Positions 8,822 to 17,955 of a stretch of 64,000 bases of DNA are shown here, in pieces. Source of the DNA: Halomontanus rarus (GTDB taxonomy: Archaea; Halobacteriota; Halobacteria; Halobacteriales; Natrialbaceae); contig NZ_CP071597.1 in the NCBI RefSeq assembly GCF_017357405.1, positions 868,001 to 932,000 of the forward strand, written 5' to 3'. The position numbers and the translations under genes are program-made. Each line of letters opens with the position of its first letter. Within the stretch, counting starts at the first letter, position 1. A model generated the notes under the pieces. The model worked only from the letters and a program-made list of their open reading frames with translations. It had not been told where the DNA came from and made no database searches.

Positions 8822-9919
8822 CTACCAGGAGGTCACGTTCACGTCGCGCAACGGCCGCGCGAGCGGGATCTCGACTTGCCCACCGGTATTGTGCGAGAGG
8901 TAGAACGCGATGAGGATCTCGAGCGAACGGGCCGCTTCCTCACCGGTCGACCCGTTCGCCGCGTCGCCCTCGAGCACGTCGACGATGTGGCTGGCGGCGT
9001 TGGCGAACGCCCGCTGATAGTCGTCCTCCCAGGTCCACGCGCCCTCGATGCCCGGCAGAAGTTCCTCAACATGGTCGCCGTCCTCGAGTCGCCAGTAGCG
9101 CCACTCGCCGTCGTCGTTGTTCATGTAGAGTTTGCCCTTCGTGCCGATGACGTTGAACGTCATCGAGGAGATCGCTCGCGGCAGTGTGCAGTCGATTGTG
9201 ACGAACGAGCCGTCGTCCATCACCACGAACCCGCCGCCGCCCGAGTCGTCGACCTGCCGGCCCGCCTCGAGGCTGTCGACGGCTTCGTTCTCGCCGGTGA
9301 TGTGGCCGGCGACGGTCTCGGCACGCGCGTCGAGCAGGTAGACGAGCGTGTCGAGCAGGTGCGTCGAGTTGCGCAGCAGTTCCATCCGAAACTGCGCGCT
9401 CACCGACTGGATCTCGCCGAGGAGATCCTCCTCCTGGATCAACGTGCGTAACTGCTGGAGTTTGTCCGTGAACCGGAAGGAGTGGTTCACCAGCAGTTCC
9501 GTCTCGGTCTCCTCGCATACCTGCACCATCTCCTCGGCCGCGGTTACTTGTGAGGCGATGGGTTTCTCACACCAGATCAACGACGGATCGGCTGCCGACC
9601 GCGCGGCGTCGATCACGTGCTCGTGGTGGAGGTACGACGGTGTACACACCGAGACGACGTCGAGATCTTCGGCCTCGAGCATCGCCTCGTGGCCGACGTA
9701 CCGTCGCTCCTCGGGGATCTCCCACGCCGTTCCGAACCGCTCGAGTTTCTCTTCGTCGATATCGGCGACGGCGACGAGTTCGAGCTCCGTCTGGGCGTCG
9801 TAGCCGCCGGCGTGGCTCGCCTCGATCTTCTTCCGGCCGATGTCTTCTTCGTCGTGCATGCCGAGGATACCCATTCCCGCGATACCTCCCGTTCCGATGA
9901 TACCTGCAGTGTAACTCAT
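8822..9919 (-). CDS. Gfo/Idh/MocA family oxidoreductase
   Basis: NAD(P)-dependent sugar or cyclitol oxidoreductase of 365 residues. The Rossmann motif GIIGTGGIAG is at residues 6-15 and the family CEKPIA motif lies near residue 118; the C-terminal half is the alpha/beta substrate domain. It begins 18 bases downstream of the enolase-superfamily gene at 9938-11113 on the same strand, so the two almost certainly form an operon and act on related acid sugars. It converges with the LLM gene, leaving 45 bases between stops. Confidence 0.85.
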   Translation of the reverse strand: MSYTAGIIGTGGIAGMGILGMHDEEDIGRKKIEASHAGGYDAQTELELVAVADIDEEKLERFGTAWEIPEERRYVGHEAMLEAEDLDVVSVCTPSYLHHEHVIDAARSAADPSLIWCEKPIASQVTAAEEMVQVCEETETELLVNHSFRFTDKLQQLRTLIQEEDLLGEIQSVSAQFRMELLRNSTHLLDTLVYLLDARAETVAGHITGENEAVDSLEAGRQVDDSGGGGFVVMDDGSFVTIDCTLPRAISSMTFNVIGTKGKLYMNNDDGEWRYWRLEDGDHVEELLPGIEGAWTWEDDYQRAFANAASHIVDVLEGDAANGSTGEEAARSLEILIAFYLSHNTGGQVEIPLARPLRDVNVTSW

Positions 9920-9937
9920 ATGTGATTCAGCTTTTGA

Positions 9938-11113
9938 TTATTCGTAGACGTGGACGGAGCCGGTCTGGTTGTCTTCGATGTAGTCCCAGTCGTACTCGAC
10001 GCCCAGTCCGGGGCCGTCGGGGACCTCGATTCGACCCTCGTCGTCGATCGTGTCGATCATGTCCGAGTAGTCGCCCTCGTAGACCGGCGGCTGAGTGTTC
10101 TGACACTCGGGGTGGACCAACGCGAGTTCGTAGTAGTTGGTGTTGCGCGTCGCCGCGATACACTGACGCTGGGCGGGCCCGGGCGCGTGAAACTCGACGT
10201 CGAGACCGAACGCCTCGGCCGTGCGGACGACCTTCATCGCGCCCGTAATTCCGGCGTCGTACTCGGGATCGGCACGCACGAAGTCCGTCGCGCCGTTGGC
10301 GATGAAGTCCGCGTGGGGCTCTAAGCCGCGGACGTGCTCGGTCTGGAGGATGGGCGTCTCGAGGTGGTCGCCCAGCTTTTTGTGGCCGTGCTGGGAGATG
10401 CCACCGTCGCGGTAGGGATCCTCGTACCAGTAAAAACCCTGTTCGTCGAGCGCTTTGCCGACTTTCAGCGCGTCGGCGAAGGTCTCGTACTCGCAGGCGG
10501 GGTCGAACATGAGATCCATCTCGTCGCCGACCCGTTCGCCGACGGCGTGGACGGAGTCGATCTCGCGCTGGATGTCACGGCTGTCGTCACCGCCGCCCCA
10601 GCCGTGGATCTTGTAGCCCGTGTACCCCATCTCGAGGCACTGTTGGCCGAAGTCGGCGAAGGCTTCGGCGGAGTCGAGGCCGCCGTTCTCGTCGCCGTGA
10701 TAGGTGGAGGCGTAAGCCGGAATCTTCGTCCGGTAGGTCCCCAGCAGTTCGTGGATCGGTGCGTCGTAGTACTTGCCCGCGAAGTCCCAGAGGGCGATGT
10801 CGACGGGGCCGATGCCCATTCGGTCGTACTTGCGGAGGGCGCGTTTGATCTCGCTCCAGTGTTTCTCGCGCTCGAAGGGATTCTTGCCGATCAGGTAGTC
10901 GGCGAACATGTTGATCTGGGCTGCTCCCGGCGAGTTCCCGCCGACGTACTCGCCGGTGATGCCCGTGTCCGTGTGCACTTTGATCCCGAAGAGTTTGCGC
11001 CAGGTGGTCTCTCCTGGCTCGTAGACGAGATTGAACCCGTTCGCGTCCGTCCCGACGTCCTCGAGCGGATAGCGAAACTCGCGACTCTCGATGCGGGTGA
11101 TCGTAGGTCCCAT
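9938..11113 (-). CDS. Enolase-superfamily acid-sugar dehydratase, second copy
   Basis: Protein of 391 residues of the mandelate racemase family. Unlike the 2137 and 40206 proteins it has a KxH motif (YKIHGWGGG). Metal ligands appear as Asp in MFDPACEY, Glu in WYEDPYRDG and Glu in QTEHVRG; the His of VEFHAPG may complete the active site. KxH is seen in some dehydratase subgroups, so it likely dehydrates a different aldonate from its paralogues. It is the first gene of a two-gene operon with the Gfo/Idh gene. Confidence 0.85.
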   Translation of the reverse strand: MGPTITRIESREFRYPLEDVGTDANGFNLVYEPGETTWRKLFGIKVHTDTGITGEYVGGNSPGAAQINMFADYLIGKNPFEREKHWSEIKRALRKYDRMGIGPVDIALWDFAGKYYDAPIHELLGTYRTKIPAYASTYHGDENGGLDSAEAFADFGQQCLEMGYTGYKIHGWGGGDDSRDIQREIDSVHAVGERVGDEMDLMFDPACEYETFADALKVGKALDEQGFYWYEDPYRDGGISQHGHKKLGDHLETPILQTEHVRGLEPHADFIANGATDFVRADPEYDAGITGAMKVVRTAEAFGLDVEFHAPGPAQRQCIAATRNTNYYELALVHPECQNTQPPVYEGDYSDMIDTIDDEGRIEVPDGPGLGVEYDWDYIEDNQTGSVHVYE

Positions 11114-11136
11114 ACCATGACAACTGGTCGGGGTCG

Positions 11137-11144
11137 TAATAAAT
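11137..11144 (-). promoter_or_regulatory. TATA-like box of the 11113 operon
   Basis: On the minus strand ATTTATTA lies 24-31 bases upstream of the ATG at 11113, as expected for a leaderless transcript. Confidence 0.4.
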
Positions 11145-11783
11145 CCATTTGATGTATCCGTTTGTTCCGGAGGCCCAATAAATCGTTCCGGGAGAGAATT
11201 GAGTTTATGAAAACAACAGACGTTGTTCAGAATACACGAACGACGGAAACCGTAACTGGTCGCAGTTATCTCGGTACAACGTAGTCACCGAAGTTCCGTC
11301 GGGTGTAAACGTTCGATTCGAACGGGATAATGAGAACTGGACAGGCTCTACTGCTGTTCTATTAGTGATTCTTGAATTCTTCCTGTCGACTGGGTATCCT
11401 ACACGGAGAAAAGTGATTAAATATAGTATATCTAGACAGTACGAGACAAATATTTTCCATATTATTAGAATTATTAGGATGTGTCTTTGAACAAGTTACG
11501 TGCATAGGATTGTAATGAGAGTGGGAAGTGTTCTCAATAGACATTCGATAGAAATTCTGATTTGCTATAATTCAAGAGAACGAGACGAACATACGGCTAT
11601 CTGCTTGCGAGGTTATACGGCTTGACATTGGTAGAATTGCTTGAACGAAGACGAGCCAGTGAAATCGGTGTATCTTTAGAGCGCGTCATCGCTCTATACA
11701 GCCGGTCTATCGTAGTGGACTGTTCGATGGGCAGACACGATGGTCGTGAAAATCCGTTCGAAGGTTCAACGATACTGAATGGA
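11145..11783 (+). other. AT-rich spacer without a convincing gene
   Basis: About 640 bases between the dehydratase operon and the IclR stop. Much of 11340-11620 is clearly richer in A and T than neighbouring genes. Short open frames exist on both strands but show neither acidic haloarchaeal composition nor family motifs. Nothing recognisable was found. Confidence 0.5.
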
Positions 11784-12548
11784 TTACGAATACGTGACAT
11801 TTAATTCGATCACGTTCACGGTCTCGAGAACTCGGTTCGGGAGTTCGTCTTCGAAGTACTCCTCCTGCATTCGATTGACGGGTCCGGAAGCGCTTACCGC
11901 ACCGAGGACTCGTCCGTCACTCGTCTGAATCGGTGCTGCAACGCATCGAAGTCCTTTGAGTCGCTCCTCGTCGTCGGTCGCGTATCCGCGTTCTCGGACC
12001 AATTCGAGTTCCTCCTCGAGTTCCTCGCGCGTGCTGACCGTTCGCTTCGTACGCTGTGGAAGTCCGTGATTGTCGACGATCGTATCGACACGATCTTCGG
12101 GAAGATGCGCTAAGATGGATTTTCCGAGCGCCGTCGCGTGGAGGTCGACGCGAGTTCCAACGTACGAATCGACTTGGACGGCTTGCTCTCCCTTTGCCTG
12201 ATGGATGTACACGCCGTGTCCGTGCTCCTCGATCATCAGGTTCGCGAGCTCTCTGGTTTCGTCCGCGAGTCGATCGACTTCGGGTTTCGCAATGTCGTAA
12301 ATCTGCATGCAGTCTCGTGCGTATGCCCCGAGTTCGAGAAAGCGGATCCCGACGCTGTACGTGTTTCCCTCCTTTTTGACGTACTCCTCCTGCTCGAGCG
12401 TGCTCAGATAGTTGTGCACCGTGCTCTTTGGCAATTTAAGATGGTTGGCCAGTTCGGTCACGCCGCAACTGCCCAATTCCTTCAACGCCTCGACGATAGT
12501 GAACGTCGTCGTCGTAGTTTTCACCGGGTTTTTTGCTCTATTTGCCAT
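11784..12548 (-). CDS. IclR family transcriptional regulator
   Basis: Regulator of 254 residues. The N-terminal winged helix (about residues 10-75) contains VTELANHLKLPKSTVH and the C-terminal IclR effector domain has LHATALGKSILAHLP and GLRCVAAPI. IclR proteins bind small metabolites such as sugar acids and control catabolic operons. ATG 12548 is preferred over an in-frame ATG at 12572 because it gives MANRAKNP. It is the only dedicated regulator in the sugar island, so it is the best candidate to control the fucose genes; a CATTATCGTA string overlaps the region just before its start. Confidence 0.85.
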   Translation of the reverse strand: MANRAKNPVKTTTTTFTIVEALKELGSCGVTELANHLKLPKSTVHNYLSTLEQEEYVKKEGNTYSVGIRFLELGAYARDCMQIYDIAKPEVDRLADETRELANLMIEEHGHGVYIHQAKGEQAVQVDSYVGTRVDLHATALGKSILAHLPEDRVDTIVDNHGLPQRTKRTVSTREELEEELELVRERGYATDDEERLKGLRCVAAPIQTSDGRVLGAVSASGPVNRMQEEYFEDELPNRVLETVNVIELNVTYS

Positions 12549-12742
12549 ACGATAATGAGGGTATGACTGCAATCAACATATAACATGCGTTCCAATTCAC
12601 TGAACGAGAGTCATTATCGTAGACTAGGGGTTGGTTTATTTTGAACTCACGTTCGAGTTTTGAACTCGACGAAGACCGTATTATAGGAGTGTTCGGATCG
12701 CTGGAGGGGAATCTAGTTCATATCACGCACCGGTTACCGGCG

Positions 12743-12750
12743 GAATATTT
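12743..12750 (+). promoter_or_regulatory. TATA-like box of the 12778 fusion gene
   Basis: GAATATTT lies 28-35 bases before the ATG at 12778 and fits a promoter with a very short or absent leader. Confidence 0.4.
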
Positions 12751-12777
12751 AGAAGGACCCTCGAGGAGAGTAGTAAT

Positions 12778-14622
12778 ATGAGACAATACCGATCACTTGT
12801 CGTCGGATGTGGAGCACGTGGCCGTCAACACGGGACTGCACTCTCTGAAAGCGACCGCTTTGAGCTGGTCGGCCTCTGTGACCTGGTCGAAGAGCGAGCG
12901 ACGAACCTCGCGGCGGATCTCGACGTTTCCACGACGTACACAGACCTCCACGAAGCGATCGAAGAGACCGAACCGATGCACGTCTCCTGTATCACACCGC
13001 CGACGATCCGGGCATCGATCGTCGGGGAGATACTCTCTCACGATATCGCATCGTTGACGATCGAGAAACCAGCCGCAAATACCCTCGAAGAAGTCGAGAA
13101 GATCGTTCGGCTCACCGAGAAAACCGACACGCGAGTGACGGTCTGCCTCGAGACGCTCTGGGCTGACGAGATTCGGGCGGTCGATCGATGGATCGAGGAC
13201 GGACAAATCGGAGCTGTCGATCGAATCGTTGGGACCACGAAAGGAGGGCTCATGGCTCAAGGAACACATTTCGTGCATATGCTCGACTGGATGCTCGACG
13301 AAACGCCGGCACTCGTTCGGTGCTTTGCCGAAGGTCCGGTCGGGTTGGATCCGACACGAAACGATCGAATCCCAGATCATTCAGAACCGACGGACGCACT
13401 CTTAGAGCTCACCTATTCGAGCGACGCAAGAGCATTCCTCCATCACGGTGTACACGCACCGGACGAAACAGCGCAAGCGGGAACGTTTTGGCTCGAGTAT
13501 CGCCTCGATGTCGTCGGATCCAACGGTCGTGCATCGTTTGTTCACGGCGACCACGCAGAGGTAATCTCCGTCGACGGGCATCAACGAATCGACGTCCGTG
13601 ATTTCGACGAAAATGGATATATGACTCGACGTCTGTACGACGAACTCGCGTCCGTTCTCGATGGCGAGCAAACGGATCATCCCGCAAGTCTCGAGAGTGC
13701 GCTCGAAACACACCGTACCCTCGATGCAGCGATGCGTTCTGCATACCAGTCGCAGGCGATTCCGCCGACGCGCAGACCACCTGCGACCGGGCGAACGACG
13801 AACGAGCACCTTCGACGAACGCTTGCGGGACGCAAACCGATTACCGTCTCGACGCTCTTGTACGGCGATCGAGACCGGATGACGACGCTCGAATCGCTCG
13901 CAGACCTCGGCGTCGAATCGGTCGATCTCTGGTCGGTCTCGGCGTTCGCAACCCACTTCGATAGCGAGGAGTCCGTCGAGGACATCAGGGCGGATCTCGA
14001 GCAATTCGGGATGGACATTCCGGTCGTCTCCATCTTCGACGACGGAAACGTGCTGGAGAAATTGGATCTCGCGGCGTCACTCGGCGCGGACGTCGCAGTT
14101 ATGGGAGGACGGACACCGGAGCGTCCCGAAACTTGGGACCGCACACGGGTGATCGAGTGGCTCGACCACGCCGACGACCGTGAACTGACGCTCGCGTTCG
14201 AAAACCACCTCGACACGCTCGAGACGGCGGCAGAAATGTGGGCATTACTCGATGCACTCGACCATCCTGCCGCACGCATCTGTCTGGCGCCGCCCCATCT
14301 ATCCCTCGCGAGCGAGCGAGTCGAGAAGGCGATCATCGAACTCGGCGACGCTATCGACGTCCTCTACCTCTGGGATATGGAACCCGACGCCGACCGAACG
14401 GAAGCCGATACAATCTGGTGGAACCGCGCCGATAGTCAGGTTCCTGGGGGCGGCGGTGCTGTCGACTTCGATCGGTTATTCGAACTCGCAGTCGAATACT
14501 GTCCCGACGCCCACTGGGTCGTCTGTTATCACGGGACCGAGGGGTGGGAGAGAGACCGGATCGACGAGTCGGTGCGGCGGTCGCTCCGATTCCTCGAACG
14601 GCACCGCTCACGGTTCAATTGA
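12778..14622 (+). CDS. Gfo/Idh/MocA oxidoreductase fused to a xylose-isomerase-like TIM barrel
   Basis: Two-domain protein of 614 residues. Residues 1 to about 340 are a Gfo/Idh/MocA dehydrogenase (VVGCGARGRQHG near residue 8, IEKPAAN near 100). After a linker, from about residue 353 to the end, comes a sugar-phosphate isomerase/epimerase-like TIM barrel with LTLAFENHLD and ARICLAPPH. The parts are usually separate genes that neighbour each other. The fusion suggests oxidation and isomerisation of one sugar in a single polypeptide. The frame is continuous, with no sign of a sequencing artefact. It is transcribed away from the IclR gene. Confidence 0.85.
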   Translation: MRQYRSLVVGCGARGRQHGTALSESDRFELVGLCDLVEERATNLAADLDVSTTYTDLHEAIEETEPMHVSCITPPTIRASIVGEILSHDIASLTIEKPAANTLEEVEKIVRLTEKTDTRVTVCLETLWADEIRAVDRWIEDGQIGAVDRIVGTTKGGLMAQGTHFVHMLDWMLDETPALVRCFAEGPVGLDPTRNDRIPDHSEPTDALLELTYSSDARAFLHHGVHAPDETAQAGTFWLEYRLDVVGSNGRASFVHGDHAEVISVDGHQRIDVRDFDENGYMTRRLYDELASVLDGEQTDHPASLESALETHRTLDAAMRSAYQSQAIPPTRRPPATGRTTNEHLRRTLAGRKPITVSTLLYGDRDRMTTLESLADLGVESVDLWSVSAFATHFDSEESVEDIRADLEQFGMDIPVVSIFDDGNVLEKLDLAASLGADVAVMGGRTPERPETWDRTRVIEWLDHADDRELTLAFENHLDTLETAAEMWALLDALDHPAARICLAPPHLSLASERVEKAIIELGDAIDVLYLWDMEPDADRTEADTIWWNRADSQVPGGGGAVDFDRLFELAVEYCPDAHWVVCYHGTEGWERDRIDESVRRSLRFLERHRSRFN

Positions 14623-14759
14623 GACCACGACTGGCGATCAACTCTCGAAAATAATCGTAAACCGTGTTGCCGAAGCATTCGTGATCGTCGATTCGAGTTC
14701 GCGACCACGACGCAAACGAGATCTCGAGTCGGATCGGTGCGTCTAAACGTTCGAGACTA

Positions 14760-16709
14760 TCACTCGCCTTCGTACTTGACCCTGAGGCCACCGTGAGCCA
14801 TCACTTCGCTCGACCAATTGATGTACTCGTCGAGAGTCGAGTGTCGCTCGGGCCAGACGAATTCATCGACGTTGAGACACGGTGCTTCGGAGTGTCGACG
14901 AAGCGGGATCTGGGGGACTACTTGATTGTACACCCATGCTAGCTCGGCAGTGATCTCGCGCACCTGATCGTCGTCGATGGGTTCGGCGAGTTTCGTGACC
15001 TGTTCTGGGATGTTTACCGTCATCGGATCGCTGTCGGGGTCGCCGATCGTTTCCGGAACTTCGATTTCCTCTGGGAGGTCGATGGGATAACTAGGGTCAT
15101 CTCGCGTAGCCCGACGGAGCTGTTCCTCGTAATAGGCCCACGGGTGATACCCGGTGCTACCGAGCGGAATCCAGATGTGACCGATCCCGTCGAAGTTTCG
15201 CTCGGGGATGACGTTCCCCCAGTGGGCGCCGGCCTCGTCAACGGTCAGCTCGGCTTCGATACCGAATCGACGGAGGACGCTCACTGTTGGATCCGTAGAC
15301 TTCTCCCAGGCCGGCGGGCACCTGAACTCGGGTCGCCAGACTTCGCCGTCGGGCGTCATCCACGTATCGTCATCTTGGGAGAATCCCGCATTCTCGAGTA
15401 ATTCCGTCGCTCGCTCGAGGTGCTCTTCGGTATTCTCTCCGTTATTGTAGGTTTCGTAATCGTCGAGGCTATCACCTAACCACTCATCTGCATGGTCGTC
15501 GGCCATGCCGGTGACCGTTGTCGGTACCTGTTGTTCGATGTAGTCTGGATCCTGACCCTCAGCGTTCATGACCTCCGTGACTTCCTTACGGTCGACGATG
15601 TGTGCAATCGCTTGTCGAACCTCGCGTTGCTCCATGTACTCGTCGTCGAAGTTGAACCCGAGCGATTCGCCGAGATCCTGTAGATCGGGACGATACTCGT
15701 AGACGTCTGATGGAATCTCGTCCTTCCCGATATTGGGGTTCGCCCGGGAGCCGTCCCAATTGTACGCCTGAAAGTTCGGTAACTCTTCTTCTTCGTCGGC
15801 GAAGAGCCACTCGAAGTTAGGGAAATTGGGAATTTGCCAGTCTGCATCGTACACTGACTCGATGTGATCGAGATTGGCGGGAGCAGTGTAGTCTTCGAAG
15901 CGCTCAGCGAACATTCGCTGGGCGGTCGCCTCTACTGGGACGAACGGACCATTAGCGACCACGTCGTCGAGTTCGATACGCCAATTGAGCAGGTCGGCTA
16001 ATGCTTCGTCCTCTTCGTCTTCACCGTCTGCCTCCTCGAACGCCTGTAGATACTCCTCGTAGATGTCGTGTTTGACCGAAATTTCCTGTGGGAGAACGTT
16101 CGCCATGAACACGTCTCGGTTCGTGTCACGAGAGACGGTGTATTCGAGGGTAAACTCGTCGGTCGCTTCCACCTCGTCGATGAAGTCCCATATCGGTGTC
16201 CCTTGGTAATATTGAAGCCTGTTCTGGGTAACGACGTCCTGAGCCGTAACTGGATCACCGTCGTGCCAGAGATGAGGAGGGTCGTCCCGAAGATGAATCG
16301 TGACTGTGTCCCCTTCGGTAACCTCCTCCGGGACGTCCCATTCTCGGGCGATCATCGGCCAGTATGTCCCGTCGACGGTACTCCAGTGAATGAGGTTGTC
16401 GAAGATAACGGCGTTAATCTGATCGGCAAAATTCCCAGGATGGAACTGATTGAACTGAATGTCCGGCGGAATACCTCCGTCTTTCAGCCGTCCGACGAAC
16501 GTGTCCTTTACAATCTCACTTTCATCCGGGTCAACGTTGAGTTCTGAGGGGTCACTGTTACCGTTTCCGTTTCCATTCCCGTTCCCGTTTTCATCGTCTC
16601 CACCAAGACAGCCGGCCATAGCGACTGCACCTGCACCTCCGAACGCCTGCAAGATTCGGCGCCGCGACTGTGTGTCTGAGTGGCTAAGCGGATTGCCATC
16701 AATTGGCAT
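14760..16709 (-). CDS. ABC transporter substrate-binding lipoprotein, family 5
   Basis: Solute-binding protein of 649 residues of the oligopeptide/oligosaccharide family 5. It has a Tat signal (RRRILQAFGGAGA) and an archaeal lipobox ending AGC, then an unusual Gly-Asn repeat linker and a large binding domain. The start at 16709 gives MPIDGNPLSHSD directly before the twin-arginine motif; the longer frame to 16943 is spacer. It is exported folded and anchored outside the membrane. It is divergent from its permease genes with 232 bases between. Given the neighbours, the ligand is probably a fucose-containing oligosaccharide rather than a peptide (inference). Confidence 0.85.
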   Translation of the reverse strand: MPIDGNPLSHSDTQSRRRILQAFGGAGAVAMAGCLGGDDENGNGNGNGNGNSDPSELNVDPDESEIVKDTFVGRLKDGGIPPDIQFNQFHPGNFADQINAVIFDNLIHWSTVDGTYWPMIAREWDVPEEVTEGDTVTIHLRDDPPHLWHDGDPVTAQDVVTQNRLQYYQGTPIWDFIDEVEATDEFTLEYTVSRDTNRDVFMANVLPQEISVKHDIYEEYLQAFEEADGEDEEDEALADLLNWRIELDDVVANGPFVPVEATAQRMFAERFEDYTAPANLDHIESVYDADWQIPNFPNFEWLFADEEEELPNFQAYNWDGSRANPNIGKDEIPSDVYEYRPDLQDLGESLGFNFDDEYMEQREVRQAIAHIVDRKEVTEVMNAEGQDPDYIEQQVPTTVTGMADDHADEWLGDSLDDYETYNNGENTEEHLERATELLENAGFSQDDDTWMTPDGEVWRPEFRCPPAWEKSTDPTVSVLRRFGIEAELTVDEAGAHWGNVIPERNFDGIGHIWIPLGSTGYHPWAYYEEQLRRATRDDPSYPIDLPEEIEVPETIGDPDSDPMTVNIPEQVTKLAEPIDDDQVREITAELAWVYNQVVPQIPLRRHSEAPCLNVDEFVWPERHSTLDEYINWSSEVMAHGGLRVKYEGE

Positions 16710-16941
16710 AACTATCACAAGGATAACAGCACTATAAATAGATATGGTATTATTTACGTCATATGATGGCCGAAAAGTGCTGTTGACGATACGTGCGTAG
16801 AGAGTTGATACGCCATCAAATGAATTACTATATAAAGTCAAACAAAAATCCACAGAAATAACCGAAGAGATTCGACAGTACTGAGAAATGACGATAAGTA
16901 TTATAGTCCCTGAGGTGAGATGACATGCTATAGTAAGACAC

Positions 16942-17955
16942 ATGGCAAACTACTACGTCGAACGATTAGCTCAGTTAATCATAACGACACTGGCCGTAAT
17001 CACCCTCTCGTTCGCCCTCCTTCGACTGATGCCGGGAGGCCCAATGGATTACTTGCGCGCACAGTTAGCTTCTGAGATGGGGTCAGGGCGATCGTCGGAC
17101 GAAATCGACGCAATCGTCGAGTCGTACGTTTCCGTAAATCCGAACGATCCGATTTACATTGCGTACTTCGATTACGTCACCTCGATCCTTCAGGGTGATT
17201 TCGGTCAATCAATCTGGTACAATAGGCCTGTGAGCGAGATTATCGCTGAGGCGCTTCCCTGGACCGTATTCATCATGTTGTCAGCATTGATCCTCACGTT
17301 TACCATCGGTATCGCACTTGGTGCTGCGATGGCGTACTTTGAGGGAAGTCGATTCGACACCTCGGCAACGATCGTCTCGGTTATCCTCACCTCCATTCCG
17401 TACTATATTTTCGCACTCGTGCTCCTGTTTGCGTTCGCATATCAGATCCAAATCTTTCCGACGGGAGACCTGTACGCTCGTGGGGAGACACCCGGCTTGG
17501 ATCTCTCCTTCTTACGGAGCGCACTCCACCACGCCACGCTCCCGATTCTCTCACTCGTCCTGACCGGTTTCGGGGGTTGGGCTCTATCTATGCGTGGGAA
17601 CGCCGTTCGCATACTCGGTGAAGACTACCTTCGCGTGGCCGAACTGCGCGGTATTCCGGATTACCGGATCTCGCTGAAGTACGTCGGTCAGAACGCGGTC
17701 CTTCCAATGTACACCGGACTCATGATTAGCATCGGCTTCATGTTCGGTGGTGCGGTTATCCTCGAGGAAATCTTCAAATATCCCGGCCTCGGATACTATA
17801 TCCTCCGTGCAGTCGAGGCTAGGGACTATCCGCTACTGATGGGTGGATTCATCGTCATCACGTTAGCTGTACTGATCGCAATCCTTATTGCGGACCTGAC
17901 GTACGGAAAGATCGATCCACGTGCAGGAGGAGGTGAGAACCGTGAAACATACTGA
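16942..17955 (+). CDS. ABC transporter permease, DppB type
   Basis: Integral membrane permease of 337 residues. It has a first membrane segment near residues 10-30, further hydrophobic segments, and the EAA-type coupling loop (ELRGIPDYRISLKYVG) that docks the ATPase. Family 5 importers use a DppB/DppC pair. The stop overlaps the start of the next gene, so the two permeases are translationally coupled. Confidence 0.88.
   Translation: MANYYVERLAQLIITTLAVITLSFALLRLMPGGPMDYLRAQLASEMGSGRSSDEIDAIVESYVSVNPNDPIYIAYFDYVTSILQGDFGQSIWYNRPVSEIIAEALPWTVFIMLSALILTFTIGIALGAAMAYFEGSRFDTSATIVSVILTSIPYYIFALVLLFAFAYQIQIFPTGDLYARGETPGLDLSFLRSALHHATLPILSLVLTGFGGWALSMRGNAVRILGEDYLRVAELRGIPDYRISLKYVGQNAVLPMYTGLMISIGFMFGGAVILEEIFKYPGLGYYILRAVEARDYPLLMGGFIVITLAVLIAILIADLTYGKIDPRAGGGENRETY
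17926..17935 (+). promoter_or_regulatory. Strong Shine-Dalgarno site deciding the DppC start
   Basis: GAGGAGGTGA, complementary to the 16S rRNA 3' end, ends six bases before the GTG at 17942. It lies inside the upstream permease gene and marks that GTG, rather than the GTG at 17921, as the start. Confidence 0.6.

Noticed and set aside
10334..11152. Plus-strand frame of 272 codons
   Set aside because: It lies opposite the 9938-11113 dehydratase and has no family motif.
11622..11804. Small plus-strand frame of 60 codons upstream of the IclR stop
   Set aside because: No motif, no upstream signal, and it runs into the IclR gene on the opposite strand.
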